A DNA stretch of 64,000 bases from Ophiosphaerella korrae (taxonomy: Eukaryota; Ascomycota; Dothideomycetes; Pleosporales; Phaeosphaeriaceae). This document shows, piece by piece, positions 8,660 through 21,967 of the stretch; position 1 is the stretch's first letter, and every line of letters starts with the position of its first letter. The position numbers and the translations under genes were made by a program. The notes beneath the pieces were generated by a model. That model was given only the letters and a program-made list of their open reading frames with translations, searched no databases and was not told where the DNA came from. The stretch covers positions 19,416-83,415 of the forward strand of contig JALNQF010000187.1 of the NCBI GenBank assembly GCA_028456385.1, written 5' to 3'.

Positions 8660-11600
8660 TAGGGTAGTTAAGGTTGTCTTCTAGTTCCTATATTTTTTCC
8701 TATAGTTGTCCTTTCTTGTCTATACCTATCTATTCTACTAGGTAGTAGTTCCTACTATTACAGAACTAGTGTGCTAAGATTTTCTTAACTTCCTATTCTT
8801 CTTATTCTCTATACGTATCTACTTTGTACACTAGTAGTTCTACGTTCTGTAGTACTATCTTAAGTAGCGCTATATAGAAGGTTAGGTATATCTTTATTTT
8901 ATTTAGTAGTTTTAGTTTAAATATAACTAGTGTAACTTCTCTTTTAATCTTGTATAGTCTTATCTTAACATAGTCTAATTTTAAACTAGGTTGTTTACTT
9001 TTAATATTCTTGCGTACTAACTATACTTTTTCTCTCTCTTTAAATTAAGGTTCTTCTTTGTACTTCTTATTGTAGTACTTTGCTATTTAATTATATAGGA
9101 ATTCTACATCCTATTTTAATTAGTTGTGTATATCTCTAAGTCTATTAGTAAAGTTTTTTCTTCTTAGAGACTAAGATATTTAATTCTATAGTGTTTAATA
9201 TATATTAGGCTCGAATCTATAGTTTGTAAAGAAAGGTAATACTCTTGTTACTATATTCTTTACGCTGTTGTATGCTAATTGTACTATAGGTAGTAGCTGT
9301 ACCTAGTTGTTTTAGTTGTAGTTAAGGTAGCATCTTAAGTACTATTCTACTGTCTAATTTATTCGTTCTAATTATTTGTCTATTTGTAGATAATATACTA
9401 TAGATATTGTATGTTGTATTTCTAATTGCGCTGTTATCGTTCCCTATAGTTTTAATGTAAATCGTATATCTCTATTTGTAATAATCTTATCTAGTAGTCT
9501 ATATTAACTAATTATAGTTTCTAGAACCTAGTGTACTATAACCTCTATCCTACTTTTTTCCTTATATAGTCTAAAGTATATGTACTTTATAAGTTTATCT
9601 ACTATTATTAGGATTCTATTATATTTAACTCCTAATATTAGATCTTTGGACTTAGGTAACTTTGTAATAAAGTCTATTGTAATAACTCTCTACGGTTATT
9701 TTAGTACTTCTACTAGTTATAGCATTCTATATAGTGTATATCTATTGTATTTGTTCTTTTAATATTCTGTATAGTCTTGTAGTACCTCTATTACTAGTTG
9801 TCTTACTTTTAGAATATAGTAATCTTATAGTAGTCTATTTAATGTTTTTTTAATGCCTTAGTAACTATATACTAGTAATTTATAGAATTGTCGTATAAAT
9901 TCCCTTTAAATTTTTCCTAGAATATATATTCTTCTATATGCTTGTACAAATCTATCTTAGATTTCGAGTTTCTCTATTTCTTTAGATACTTCTTGTGTTA
10001 TTTTCTAAATCTATTTGTTTAGCTTATTACTTGTCCTCTTAAGTGTTGTAGCTATCTTAGGTGTGTTTAGGACTAAATATCCTTCCTCGTTCTTAACTAG
10101 AACTATACTAGTAGCGCTTACTTCTTCTTATAAGTCTAGTCTTCTACTTAGAGCGTCTATAAATTAGTTGTCTTTCTCTTTTGTGTATATAATTTCTATA
10201 TTAAATATTAATAAGTATTCCTACTATCTTGTATAGTATTGTAATAATTCTTTATTTGTTATAAATCTTATAAGATTCTTATAGTCTATATAGACCTTTG
10301 TCTAGTACTTTACTCTTTGTAGGTATACTCTCTATTATTTAAATACTTTATAGATTACTAGTATCTCTTTGTTATAGATTAGGTAATTAAGTTCTACTAT
10401 TTTTATCTTCTTAGAGTAGTATTTAACTAAGTGTTCCTTTTTAGTCTTTAGGTCTTCTTGTATTAGTGCTATTCTATAGACTAAGTTAGATGCGTCTGTT
10501 TTTACTATTGCTAGTAGGTCTAGGTTGTATATTCTAATAACTAGGTTTTCTATAAACTTCTTTTTAATCTTGTTAAATACTTTATTGTATTCTTTTATCT
10601 ATTTAAATAGTATATCTTTTTTTATAAGTCTTATAATTAGTTTTATATCTTTAGAGTATTTTACTATTAACTTTCTACAAAAGTTAGCTAGCCTATAAAA
10701 TTGTTGTACTTCTTTTAGGTTCTTTAGTGTTAGCTATTTGTTAATTAAGTTAATCTTTTCTAGGTTAATCTTGATTTTTCCTAGTTTAATAATAAATCTA
10801 AGGAAATCTATTTCCTTTATATAGAACTTGCATTTTCTTATCTTAAGAAATATTTTAGCTTCTACTAGTTTCTTTAGCACTTTGTGTATATGTTGCACGT
10901 GTTCTTCTTCTATTTCTAAGAATATAAGGATGTTGTCTAAGTACGCGAATATAAATATATCTAAGTATTCCCTTAGTACTATGTTAATTCTCTCCTAGAA
11001 TACTACTAGTGCGTTTATTAAACTAAATAGTATAACTAAGTATTTGTATAGTCTATATTGTGTTCTAAACGCTATTTTCTACTCGTCTCCTTTCTTAATT
11101 CTAATCTAGTAGTATGCGTTTTATATGTCTAGTTTTGTAAAGATCTTTACTTTTTATAGCTTATCTTGTATTTTATCTATTCGTAGTAGTAGGTATTAGT
11201 TCTTATTTGTAATTGCGTTAGTTTTTCTAAAATCTACGTAGGGTCTTTTATTGCTTATCTCTTTTTTGTCTACAAATATTAATCTATGTGCTACTAAGGA
11301 TTTAGATTCTCTTATCTATCTTTTCTTTATTACATTTTGTATAAATAATTGTTTAATCTTAGATTCTTCTTCTATTTTTTAGTAGACTAGGCTCTATCCT
11401 ATGTTCTTTTCTTCTTCTAGTTTTATTGCTAAGTCCTATAGTTAGTATTCTAGAAGGTAGTCTTTTAGCTCTATAAGCTACTTTTCCTATTTCTTGTATT
11501 CTTCTAGGAATTCTTCTTTGCAGGTGCTTATATTAGCTTTTAGTGTATTAGTTTTACTATAACTAATTTTTCCTATTCTCTAATTAATATATAGGTTAGT

Positions 11601-14100
11601 TATTTGTAACTATAGCATACCTAATATTATGTCTTGTTTATTATTAATTGTTGTTATATCTATAACTATGTTCTAGATTTCTAGTCCTTCTAACCTTAGT
11701 GTTAAAGGTACTGTCTTGAACTGTATTAGTTTCTAAAATAGTTTTCCTTTAATTGTGCTTAGTTATTAAGGGTATTTCTTTATTATATACTTTATTCCCT
11801 ATGTTTCTATAAACTTTTTTAATATAAAGTTTCTCGTAGCTCTACTATTAATTATTAATCGTACTTCCTTTCCTTAGTATATACCTATTTTTATAATATG
11901 TAGGCCTCCTATACCTTCTAGCCTTTCTTGCTTTAGCAATTTATTAAATTGTCTGTCTTTCTAGGGCTATAGGCCTACTTTAAGTTTATATTCTTTGTGT
12001 TTTAGACACTTGTCGTACATATATTTGTACTATAGTCCTCCTTAGACGTATTTCTTAGATAATTTTAGGCTAGGTCTTACTACTATATATCTGTCTTCTA
12101 GAGTTATTTCCTATCCTTAGATATCTTCTACTATAATTACTCTCGTGTAGTTATAGCCTCTTCTCCTTATAGGCTATATGTTGTTATTTGCTTTAGAGTT
12201 TCTGTATATAATATAATTCTTGTCTAGGTATAATATCTATAATACTTTAAAGTGTACTAGATGTTTTAGGTTTTATTATTTTGTTATCCCTTTCTTGGTA
12301 TTTACTTCTACTAGGTGTATCTATTATTAGAATATAGTACACTACTAGTACTCTTAGTATGTAAGCTTTGTTAATCTATCGCGTCTCTCTTACAAGGTAT
12401 TACTATTCTTTTTATATAAGTATTCTTCTTACTACAACTATATATTACTTTATCTATTCTTAAAATAGTATAAACTTTATTTCTTTAGGATTGCGTTCTT
12501 TCTAGTCTTTGTACGCTTCCTCTATACTTATAACTAGTAAGTATTTCTAAACAAACTTCTATTCTTTGTCTCGTTCCTCTATATCTATTGTAGTACAGCT
12601 GTTATAACTATGTATTATTAGCTAGGCATATTCTATATCTCTTATACTAACTTGTCTTTTGCTTCCTCGCAGTCCTTTAGAGAGAGCTGTAGTAGTCTCT
12701 TTATCTAGTACTAGTCTATCGGCCTAGATTAATAGTACTAGGGGCTCTTCTCTTTCTGAATCTTCTATTAGTAGTTCTATTACTTAGGCTATGTTTTTTA
12801 GCTAAGCTTTTATTCTATCTTCCTTTATTACTACTACTCTATATCTATGCTTCTATAGGAACTATACTACTCTCTATTTACTAGAAAGATATATGTAGTA
12901 GTTGTTATTATAATAAAAGGTCTAATAGAGTATTGTATATTATACTTCCTTGCTTCTAGCTACCTTCTCTTAAGGTTTAGCCTATGCTTGTAGTACTTCC
13001 TTCTTCTTCTTAGTCGTTTTTAACTAAGTTTCTTTCTTTAGGTCTTTATTCTTATAGTCTTTTGCAAAGTGTCCTAGTTTTCTGCATTTATAATATACTA
13101 TGTCCTTCTTTAACTTAGATCTGCAATTCCTTGTATAGTAGCCTAGTTTGCTATAGTTAAAGTACGTAAAGTCTTTGTTCTTTTTCTTCTTTCTATCCTT
13201 GTTAGCGTTAAGGACTATAGGGTCTCCCTTATTATAGTTCTAGGTGTAACCTCTATATTTGTTCTTCTTCTATTCTCGAAGATTATTGTTAATTTGTATT
13301 GCCTGTTGCTTTAGGGCTTCTAGTGTTCGTAGTTTCTCTATATGTATTATCTCGTATTAGATTTTAGAGTTAAGTCCTTGTTTAAATCGTGACATCAAGG
13401 CTAACTCGTTCTATTCTGTATTTTGTAATAGTTGTTTAAACTATAATATGTACTTTAGAACACTCTAATTCTATATAAGCTTTTCTAGTTACTCTTTAGC
13501 TTGTTAGGTAACATCTATATCTCTAAATGCTGCTCTTATTCGTTTAGTAAAGTATTCGTAACTTCTAAAGATAGCTCTAGTTTTGTCTTTTTATATTATT
13601 AGAGAGTGTGTCGTGTAATCTATCTAATAAGGTTCGTACTATCTTATTGCGTCTTCCTCTAGGTACAGTCTAATTTATATTACCTTCTTTTCTTCCGTGT
13701 TAAAGTGTAGTACTTGTACATCTATCTAGAGTTGTGCTGATGCGATAAAGGGTCTTAGTTTTTCCCTTGTTCTATTAAACTTCTTAAGTACAGGTATCTT
13801 TAGTAGTTTCTTTGTCGCGCTTATCTCTAGGCGTTGCGTAATTAGTTCTATCTAGTTTTATCCTTTAATAATAGCCTTAATTTGTGCTTTGTTCTATTTT
13901 GCATAATCTTGTAGTTCCTTGTTCTATGTTTCTAAGGCGTTAATTACTATCTTTATATCTTCTTTGTCGTTAATTAGTTTGTTTATGCGATTCTTAATCG
14001 TTTCCTATATAGTGCTGTCTAATTTATGACTGCTTCTAGGGGCTTTACTTGTTAAACTTTCTGCTATCGTATTAGCTAGACTGCGCGCTACTTACGCTTT
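8640..14100 (-). pseudogene. G1 gag-pol (chromovirus polyprotein), degraded
   Basis: Read on the minus strand. The gag part includes DKEDIKIVINALET and EKKVIYIRLYLEEDAIR, then a zinc knuckle at about 13057-13100 (YYKCRKLGHFAKDYKNK, two of the CCHC cysteines mutated to Tyr). The protease motif is INSRATRNFI (about 11828-11858), from an expected DSGA. The reverse transcriptase has YLDN at 10932-10943, where the second Asp of YxDD has become Asn by G-to-A. RNase H and the tether lie to about 10.2 kb and integrase at about 9.9-8.9 kb (DFITKLPKSKDLILGV at about 9643-9690). A C-terminal chromodomain (about 8690-8830) reads EVKKIL, then YYLVE, then ELEDNLNYP. Stops are numerous and of RIP type. The initiator ATG is not identifiable and gag/pol may have been one or two frames. 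Confidence 0.88.
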
Positions 14101-14128
14101 ACTTCTCGTAATAACTAAATCAGCAAGG

Positions 14129-14558
14129 TATAACAGGCCTCCTGTCGTTAACTATAGGTACCTGTCTTGAAAGGGGTTAGTAGATCACGAGGTAATAGTA
14201 AAAGCTTAGAAGTAATCTATAATAACTATAAACAATAGAAGATATTTTACAACTGTCTTGTATTAGCGTTCTGTAGTCAAAGGATTAAATTGCTGATACT
14301 ATCCTAATAATATGCATTGCTAATAACTATATACTTACTGTAATCTATAATCTATGTTTACTAAGATTAATAGATTATAGATTAGCTTGATCTATAATCT
14401 ACTACTGCTAAGAGTCTATAGATTATAGATTACTCTAGGTGTCCTAATTATGCGTAGTTTCCTAATCAAGGTCGTTACCCCGCTCGTCCTTTGCTTCGTT
14501 AGCGCCTAGACTAGGACTAATTAGTTCTATCTCGATTTCTTCTGTTACGCCTATAACA
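14129..14558 (-). repeat. G1 5' LTR (430 bp)
   Basis: Plus-strand start TATAACAGGCCTCC (TG mutated to TA) and end CGCCTATAACA. It keeps more unmutated CA/TG/CG dinucleotides than the 3' copy at 7530, for example in the stretch ending near 14515. The target duplication ATTGT follows at 14559-14563. Confidence 0.93.
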
Positions 14559-14563
14559 ATTGT

Positions 14564-14852
14564 AGTTATTAAGTAAGTAATTCTTGTTGTAACTATTAAT
14601 TACTAATAGGTCTAGCAAGAGCTAACATATATATATATATAGTGCTAAGAGGCTAGTATAGTAGAGCTATAGTATTACTATACATATTACGTCTTAGCAC
14701 TATAATATTTAATAGTAGTAGATCTAATAGTTATATCTATAGTTTAGTCGCCTAAAAAGCGATAAATACGTTAATATAAATTGCTTAGGACTTAGCTACT
14801 AGATCTTATATCGAAAACTCTACAATTATTAATTTATTGCCTAGAAGAGAGT
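14564..14852. other. AT-rich DNA between G1 and tandem repeat
   Basis: Contains a short (AT)n run near 14628-14641 and CTAG-rich degraded sequence. No gene. It may be part of the Copia element's 5' end or older repeat debris; I cannot tell without the Copia LTRs. Confidence 0.4.
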
Positions 14853-15032
14853 TCCTAGTTAGATTTGTCGCCTTGGAGAGACCTCCCTAGATTTGTCTAC
14901 CTAGAAAAACGTCCTAGTTAGATTTGCCGTCTAGGAAATAGTTCCTAGTTAGATTTTTCTCCTAAGAGAAAGCTACCTAAATTTATCTACTTAGAGAAGC
15001 GTCTTAGTTAGATCTATCTCCCTAGAAAAGTG
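14853..15032. repeat. Degenerate ~31-bp tandem repeat, six units
   Basis: Six units of 31, 28, 31, 31, 28 and 31 bp beginning TCCTAGTTAGATTT and ending in variants of CCTAGAAAAGCG. Two of the units are 3 bp shorter at the same position (missing the GTT of TAGTTAG), suggesting a higher-order dimer/trimer pattern. It ends where the solo LTR begins. Confidence 0.8.
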
Positions 15033-15036
15033 TTCC

Positions 15037-15455
15037 TATTACTAGGTCTCCTGTCGTCGACTACAAGTAACCTCTAGGAGGGTATTAGTAGATTAGAAGT
15101 TAATAATAAAGGCTTGTATTATAATTAGGTAATAGGCTATAAGTAATAGAAGATTCTCGTAATGTTAAATATTATTACTCTTAGTTAGAGATTAGATTGC
15201 TAATACTACCCTAATAGTGCGTATTATTACTAACTATATACCTTTACTATTTCTTCGACTTTGTAGCTTTATAGGCGCTAAACCTTATAAAGTTATAAAG
15301 TTAGTAGCTTTATAGCTTTGTAATTACTAAGCCTTATAAAGCTACGAAGTTATTATATATCTCTATTGTAATTAACTTCCTAATTAAGGTTATTACCCTA
15401 CTTATCCTATACCTCGTTAGTATTTAGGTTAGGACTAATTAGTTCTTGTTGTAAG
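15037..15455 (-). mobile_element. Probable solo LTR of a Gypsy subfamily
   Basis: The arms match the G1-type LTR (GTCTCCTGTCGTCGACTA near the left; AGGACTAATTAGTTCT near the right), but the central cassette is different (AGCTTTATAAGG-type inverted repeats, about 15255-15350). No second LTR or internal region is attached, so a solo LTR from LTR-LTR recombination is most likely. Neither end is sharp and I could not find a clean 5-bp duplication, so boundaries are approximate. Confidence 0.7.
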
Positions 15456-18400
15456 TTAGAGCTTTACTCTATACAATTTAAGTAAGCCTGTAGTAGTAAG
15501 TAAGCTATACGAGCTATTTAAGCTACTCTACTATATATAAGTAGCCTAGCTTAGATAGCTCTTTAATTAATAATTATCTCCTACTTATTTCTAAGCTCGT
15601 ATCTTGTAATAGTTATAAGCCTAGTGCTAAAAATTACTTAATAGTTCTATCCTATATACTATAGCAAGAAATCGCAAGCTTAGTATACTCCTATCCTATC
15701 CTATCTTATCTTATCTATTACTTAAACGCTTATAATATCTTATAGTAAGATTACTCTACTTAATAAAAGTACTACCCTACTTAATAAGCACTTATAATAG
15801 CTAGTATAGTTTATATAACTCTATTACAACGCTCTTAAGCTAGGTATCTAGTAGCTAGTTAATCTAGAAGCTAATAACGTCCCTAATATCTACGCTAACA
15901 AACTAGTTTAACTTAAACTAAAGAGCCTAGTAATAGTAGAAGAGGTAGCTACCTATAAGCTTATAATAGAGAAATACTAAGCTATAAAAGATACCTAGGT
16001 ATTGCAAATAGTACGCTTTAGAGCTCTAAGCGCCTAGGTAAACGCTATAGTTAATCTAAGTTATCTAGTAATAGCTAAAATAACTCTACTCGCAAACAAT
16101 AAAGCTACGTTATAAGAGCTTATCTAAATACTAAAGAGCTTACTAGCCCTATCTAATACTAGTACTAGTAATCTTATCTAAGCTTAATACTAAGCCTATC
16201 TATAGAAGGCTTACTAAGAACGCTAATTACTAGAGCTCTAGTATAATAAGTAGCTACGCCTATATTAGCGTGTAATCGCGTATAATATTATAGAAGTAAT
16301 AGGTAAGCTTATAGTATAAGATTACCTAGAGGTATTAATACTAAAGCTAGCTCTAGACTAAGCTTAGATAATAAGCTAATTAGTAATCTAGAGCTTAGTC
16401 CTTAGCTTAAAGGTACTTATACTAAAGTAAATTAGTAGTATCTACTTAGCTCTATTATAAAAGTATAAGCTCTAAACTACTAATTAAGGAGCTAACGTAT
16501 TTACAACGTTTAAAGAATCTAAGCTAAGCTTAAGCTTAAGTACTAACTTAAAATACAACTACTTATATAGCTAAGCTTACTACTAAAAGCTATAAGATTA
16601 TAGATAAGTATAAGTAGCGCTTACTAGTAATCTATTTAAAATAGATAATAATAGAAAAGTAAAAATATAGGCTTATTTAGATAAGCTACGCTTTATAGTA
16701 GTTAAAACTTTAGTAACTTAAAAGTAAGCTAGTTTCTTATAAGAACTAGTTAAAGCTAGCTTAGAGTTAGTTAAATTAAAGGCTCTAGTCTACTTAGGCT
16801 AGCTAAACGTAGTACTTATTAACCTAGGTATACTTATTAACTTAGGTAAACTTATTAAGCTAGCACCTAGAGCCTACTTAACGCTAGATTTTAATACTTA
16901 CTTACTCTCTAAGAGTACTATACTTAATAATAGAGTTACTCTCTACTTAGTTAACTTAATAAGTTTTATAGAACTAAGCTCTTTTATAAAAGTAAAAAGT
17001 ATAAGCTATAAAGAAGTAAGTATATAAGTATTTCTAATACTTAGTAAAAGTACTTAAGTTCTTAAGAATATACTAAATAAAGCTTATAGTAAGTATATAG
17101 AGAATTTTATACTTTATAAAGTAGTAGTAGTTAAAGGATTTTATATTAATATAGTATCTAAAGCTTAATTATAGTAAGCTAGAGCTTAGTATTAAGGTTT
17201 TAACGTAACTCTAAGAGTAAGAACGCTAGTAGAGAGTATTATACTAGTAACGCTAATACGTAAATATAATCTTACTTTTATTAAATATAAGCTTATTACG
17301 TTTTATCTAACTATTATAAGTGTAACTTAAAGTAATTAAGTTAATTAATAGCTTAACTTATAGTATATAATACCTAGAAGTAACTTAGAGAAGCTCTAGT
17401 ACGCTAGAGCTAGTTATCTTAGACTAGAAGTACTACAAGCGCTAGTAACAAGCGTAAGAAACGTACGTATTAATAAGATAGCGCGTATTAAGTATAAGTA
17501 TTACTTAATAGCCTACGCTAAGTAAGTTATCTTAAAGTAGCCTAAAGAGAAAGCTCTACGCTTATATTAGCGAGTAGCGTAAAACCTATTTAATATACTT
17601 ACTAGCTACTTTAGAAAGGTTTAGACTATACTACTTAAGTATAAGTATAGTAGTAAGCTCTATACCTACTTATTATAAAGTAAAATACTTTAAGAGATAA
17701 TAAGAGTATTTAAAAGCTTTATAAAGCTACTACTAACGCGCTATAAGCTTTATATATACGTACTTAAGTAAGATAATAAAGTAGTAACGCTCTTATAGAG
17801 AAGTAAAACGTACTTCTAGATTTAAGCTAAATAAGAAGAGATTATAGTTAAGAGTACTCTAGTATATATATATAAGCTAAATAGAGGAGCTAAGAAAGCT
17901 AGTTAAGAAATAATAATAAAAGTAATTAAGATAAAAATAAGTACTAACCTACTTAAAAGGCTCTAGCTAAAGATAGTAGAGGTAGCTATATAGCTATATA
18001 ATATAAGCCTAAGCTACGCTTATAATATATAAGCTCCTAATATAGTACTTAATAGCTAGTTTAGATAGTACTTTAGATACTATTAGCTTAAGTAAGTAAG
18101 AGCTACTATAGTAGACTTTTAGCTAGATTAGAGTAGAGTATATACTTATAGCTACTAAGTATATCTACTTAATAAAGAGTAAGTAGCTAGGCGTAATAAG
18201 AGAGGCTTTAAAATAAGCCCTTAGGGCTATATTAGATATCTAGTAGGATATAGAGTATCTAATATATATAGGATATAAGTCCTAGAATTAGATTAGGTAA
18301 TTATAACGTATAACGTAATATTTAATAAGTAGCTCTTCTATAATAAAAGGAGTAAAGCTTATTAAAAACTTTTAAAGCTAAATATTTAAAAACTTATTAA

Positions 18401-21149
18401 CGTATTATATAAAGACGTAGCGTATAATATAAAAGAGACCTAGAATAATATATATAACTAGCTTTACAAAGTAGCTTAAATCCTAGAAAGCTACTAGTAA
18501 AGTAAGTACTTAGAGTAAAATCTAGGGGGTAGAGCTCTATATAATACTAAAAGCTAGGCTAGCTAGCTAGCTATCTTAGTAGAATAAAGAGTAGACCCTA
18601 TATAAGTAGTAAGCTTAGCTAGTAAACTATATAGAATTTATATAGAGTAACCTAAGCTTAGTAGCTTTTAAACTCTAGAGTAAATACTTAAACCTAAAGG
18701 AGTTTAGTATATAGGTATTAATATTAATTATAGAAATTAATATAGTAAAGTATCTAAAAGCTTTTATAAATTATAATTAACTAGAGAAGTAAGTGCCTTA
18801 GAGTAGCTAATAGATAAGAGTTTAACTTATTAAATAGCTACTTATTAAACTACCTTTTATTAAGTAGCTATAGCTTCTATAGCTCTAAATAAAGTAGATA
18901 CTATCTTTTATTAAGTAGCTATATCTTATATAGCTCTAAATAATTATAAGAGGTTTAGAGTAGAGAGCTATTAGGGTATACTTAGTACTATCGACGAGCT
19001 CTACTAGGCTAAGTAACTAGCGCGTACTAGCTCTATTAGCTAGTATATTCCCTTGTATATAACTTAGTACAACTCTAAGTAAATTCTAAGCGAGTGTAAA
19101 GAACTTTAAGTAATAATAACTAGTATATATATTATATACTACTATAATAGCTTAACTAGCTATTAGCCCCTTTTTATCTAGATTAGCTTAGTAGTATATC
19201 GTCTTTATAATAATATAGTTAGAGCTTATTAGTAGTATATACGCTAGTAATAGCTAGTACTAACGCGAATAAGCTAAAGACTCTAAAATAATAAGCTAGA
19301 TAATAGCGCTAAAAGCTTAAGCGCTTACTTATTATTATATAAACTAGAGTAGAGTAAATAGAGTAGTATACTAGATAAGCTACTCTTATAAGTACTAATA
19401 GACTATAACCTAAATATAGAGCTTACTATAGTAAACACTATAATTATAGTAGCTACTTAGCTTAAGCTATAGCCTTAGCTATAGCTATAAGCTTATCTAT
19501 ATTAAGATAAGCTACTACTACTACTACTATAGAATTAGAAGTACTTATATACGTACTTATATAGGTAGCTCTTTAAATAAGTAGCTTAGAAAGAGATTAA
19601 TATACTACTAGTAGCTAGTACCTAGGAAGAGATAGAGCGCTTATAATTAAGTAATTAGCTACTACCTCTAAAGTAGGTTTTTATATACAAACTTAACTAA
19701 AATAGCTACTTTTTTAAGTATAAAGCTTAGATTATAGTGCGTAGAGACTTCTAAATAATTAATTTAATATAATTAACTTATACTACTACGTTAGTAGCGC
19801 GCTTGTTTTAAACTATAATAGTAATTATAGCTAAGTTTAACCTAGAAGTAGCTTAGTATAACGTTATTAGAGCTTTCTTCTATATATATAAAGATTATTA
19901 ACTAGTAGTTATCTATAAGCTCTTAGATAAGTTTAAAGTAGCTAGTAAGTACGTTAAGCTTAATTAAGCGCTGTATAGCCTAAAGGACTTACTACTCTTT
20001 TAGTATAAAGAGCTCTTAAGAATACTTAAATAAGCTAGTCTTATAGTCTTAAAAGAGAAGCTATACTTATTCTATAATAAGGAGCGTAAAATACTCTTTC
20101 TTTTCTATATTAATAATATATTACAAAATCTACTAATTAGAAGCTTACTAAATTATTAAGAGAATTAAATAAGTATATAATATAGAAGATAAAAGCTTAG
20201 TAAACTAGTTCTTAGGCGTATAAGTAATATAGAGTTAGCTAAATAAAACTATTATACTTATTTACAATAAGTATATTAATAAGATAGTAAAAAAGTTTAA
20301 TCTTATAAGCTCTATAAGCTTTCTAGTAACTTTATTACTAGTAGAAGAGCTATAGCTAAGTAAAAAAGAGGCCTTAAAGTATAAAATTAAGGACTACTAA
20401 GAGTAAGTAGGATCTATCTTATATATATTAATAATAGTACAACTAGATATTATATTTATAGCTACTAAGCTCTCTTAATATCTTATAAATCTAAGCTAAA
20501 AGTATCTTAAAGTAGTAAACTAAGTTATTATTTACTTATATAGAACTTAGTACCTATTAGTTTAATATAGCGAGTAGTAAGATAGCTAGTAGTAAGATAG
20601 TAAGTAGTAAGATAGTAAGTAGTAAGGTACTAAGCTACTTATATATAGAGACGCGTTATTTACTAATAATCTAGTAATACACTACTTATCTTATAGCTAT
20701 ATTATAATACTCTTTAGTAGAGTAGTAATATAGAAAGTAGTATAACAAGCTATAGTAACTACCTCTACTACTAAAGCTAAGCTACTTACGCTTAAGTACG
20801 TAAGTAAAGAGGTAATAGTACTAAAAAGGCTCTTTTAAGAGCTTATATTAGACCTAAAAGCTACTTAGATAATTTTCTATAATAATTAGTAAATAATTAG
20901 ACTTATTATAGGTAAAAATAAGAGAGTAATAACGTACTTATATTACGTAGATATATAAAATATATAGCTAAGATAAAGGTATACTAAAGGCTTATTTTAA
21001 GTTTCTTATATACTAACGAGCGAGATACTAGTAGATAGCCTAACTAAGTACTTTCTAGAGTAGTAATTTAAGAGATTTAAAGTTTACCTTAACCTTAAGA
21101 ATATATAAGCTAAGCTTAAGTTATAAGAATTACTAAAGTAGAGTATAGA
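15456..21149 (+). mobile_element. Copia-type retrotransposon, split by element X
   Basis: A plus-strand Copia/Ty1-type body recognised from integrase followed by reverse transcriptase (Copia domain order). It is interrupted at 21150 by the 42-kb nested element X and resumes after the ATAGA target duplication at about 63160. Its own LTRs are not recognised: the left end is obscured by the solo LTR and tandem repeat, and the right end probably lies beyond the window. It is the oldest layer of the nest and very heavily RIP-mutated; CA dinucleotides are nearly absent. Confidence 0.8.
15880..21149 (+). pseudogene. Copia gag-pol polyprotein, degraded
   Basis: The gag-like N-terminus is at about 15.9-16.9 kb. 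Next comes KGFYINIVSKA (about 17136), the segment preceding the Copia integrase zinc-binding region. Integrase runs about 17.4-18.3 kb and ends in the typical SPRAYIGYLVGYRVSNIYRI block (about 18219-18279). The reverse transcriptase holds KLNQALYSLKD-like sequence near 19960 and the catalytic box FYINN (20103-20117), where both Asp of YVDD are Asn. RNase H is at about 20.64-21.07 kb (TTSTTKAKLLTL, then YYVDI, then LVDSLTKYFLE). The C-terminus is cut by X at 21150 and would continue at about 63160. Stops are dense TAG/TAA. Confidence 0.82.
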
Positions 21150-21599
21150 TATAATAGGTTACTTATTGTTAACTATAGGTACTATTCTTAAAGGAGTTAG
21201 TAGATTATAAGATAATAATAAAAGATTATATAGTAATCTATAATAACTATAAATAATAGAAGATATTTTGTAACTATCTTGTATTAGCGTTCTATAGTTA
21301 AAGGATTAAATTACTAATAGTATCTTAATAATATATATTACTACTAACTATATAGTTTATCTAATCTATTAATCTATATTTGTTTTCTATCTATATACTT
21401 AATAGATTAGGGGATTAGCAATCTATTAATCTATATTTATTTTCTATCTATATACTTAATAGATTAAGAGATTACCTACGTATCCTAGTTATAAGCTATT
21501 TCCTAATTAATATTGTTACTCTACTTATCTTATACTTTGTTAGCTTTAGAGTTAAGACTAATTAGTTCTATTTTAATTTCTCTTATTACGCCTATAATA
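21150..21599 (-). repeat. X 3' LTR (450 bp)
   Basis: Starts TATAATAGGTTAC and ends CGCCTATAATA. The arms match G1-type LTRs. The centre is a distinct cassette: two tandem copies of AATCTATTAATCTATATTTG followed by a TTTTCTATCTATA stretch. Confidence 0.92.
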
Positions 21600-21699
21600 C
21601 TATCCCCTCTTCTAAGTAGTCTTTTATTCTCTTATCTTAGAGCTAAGGTTATTAATCTAGTTTCTTTATTAATATAAAGTTCTTTATCTTCTATCTTTA

Positions 21700-21967
21700 T
21701 ACTTACTAAGTCTACTCTTTATTATATTTAGTTAGTAGATTATATATTATATAATAGTATTATAATATTTCCTTATTCTTATTATAAATCCTTAAGCCTC
21801 TTTCTAGTCTATTTCTCTTTAAAATATAGTAAGGCTTATAAGGCGTATATTTATACTAATACTTAGTTATTCTATAATCTATCTAGCGTATCTATAGTAG
21901 AGTATAAGTTAAAGATACTTATTTATATATCTATACTTATTTATAATAGAGAAAGCTATTAACTACG
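21700..21967 (+). other. Antisense frame in X, head portion (split by Y)
   Basis: Antisense to X's pol. Reads IIIFPYSYYKSLSLF then YSKAYKAYIYTNT, i.e. the same head as in G1 but with most Cys codons changed to Tyr by RIP. The frame is interrupted by Y at 21968 and its coiled-coil-like tail resumes at 35828-36192. Confidence 0.5.

Larger units (their letters stand above)
7530..14558 (-). mobile_element. G1: complete Gypsy chromovirus, RIP-inactivated
   Basis: A 7,029-bp element with two 430-bp LTRs and a perfect 5-bp target duplication (ATTGT at 7525-7529 and 14559-14563). It is oriented right to left: 5' LTR at 14129-14558, gag, protease, reverse transcriptase, RNase H, integrase, chromodomain, an antisense frame, and 3' LTR at 7530-7959. 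LTR termini are TGTAA...TAACA, with TG mutated to TA at one end. Coding frames contain many TAG/TAA at former Gln/Trp codons, so it cannot encode active proteins. It is the best-preserved member of the family in the window and a good reference for the nested copies. Confidence 0.95.

Noticed and set aside
9580..9762. 60-codon plus-strand open frame
   Set aside because: It is antisense to the integrase core of G1; the equivalent at 58283-58483 is antisense to U's integrase. Its residues merely mirror conserved integrase codons.
14628..14641. (AT)n run as a centromeric or origin signal
   Set aside because: A short dinucleotide run in AT-rich RIPed DNA is expected by chance; nothing else supports an origin or centromere.
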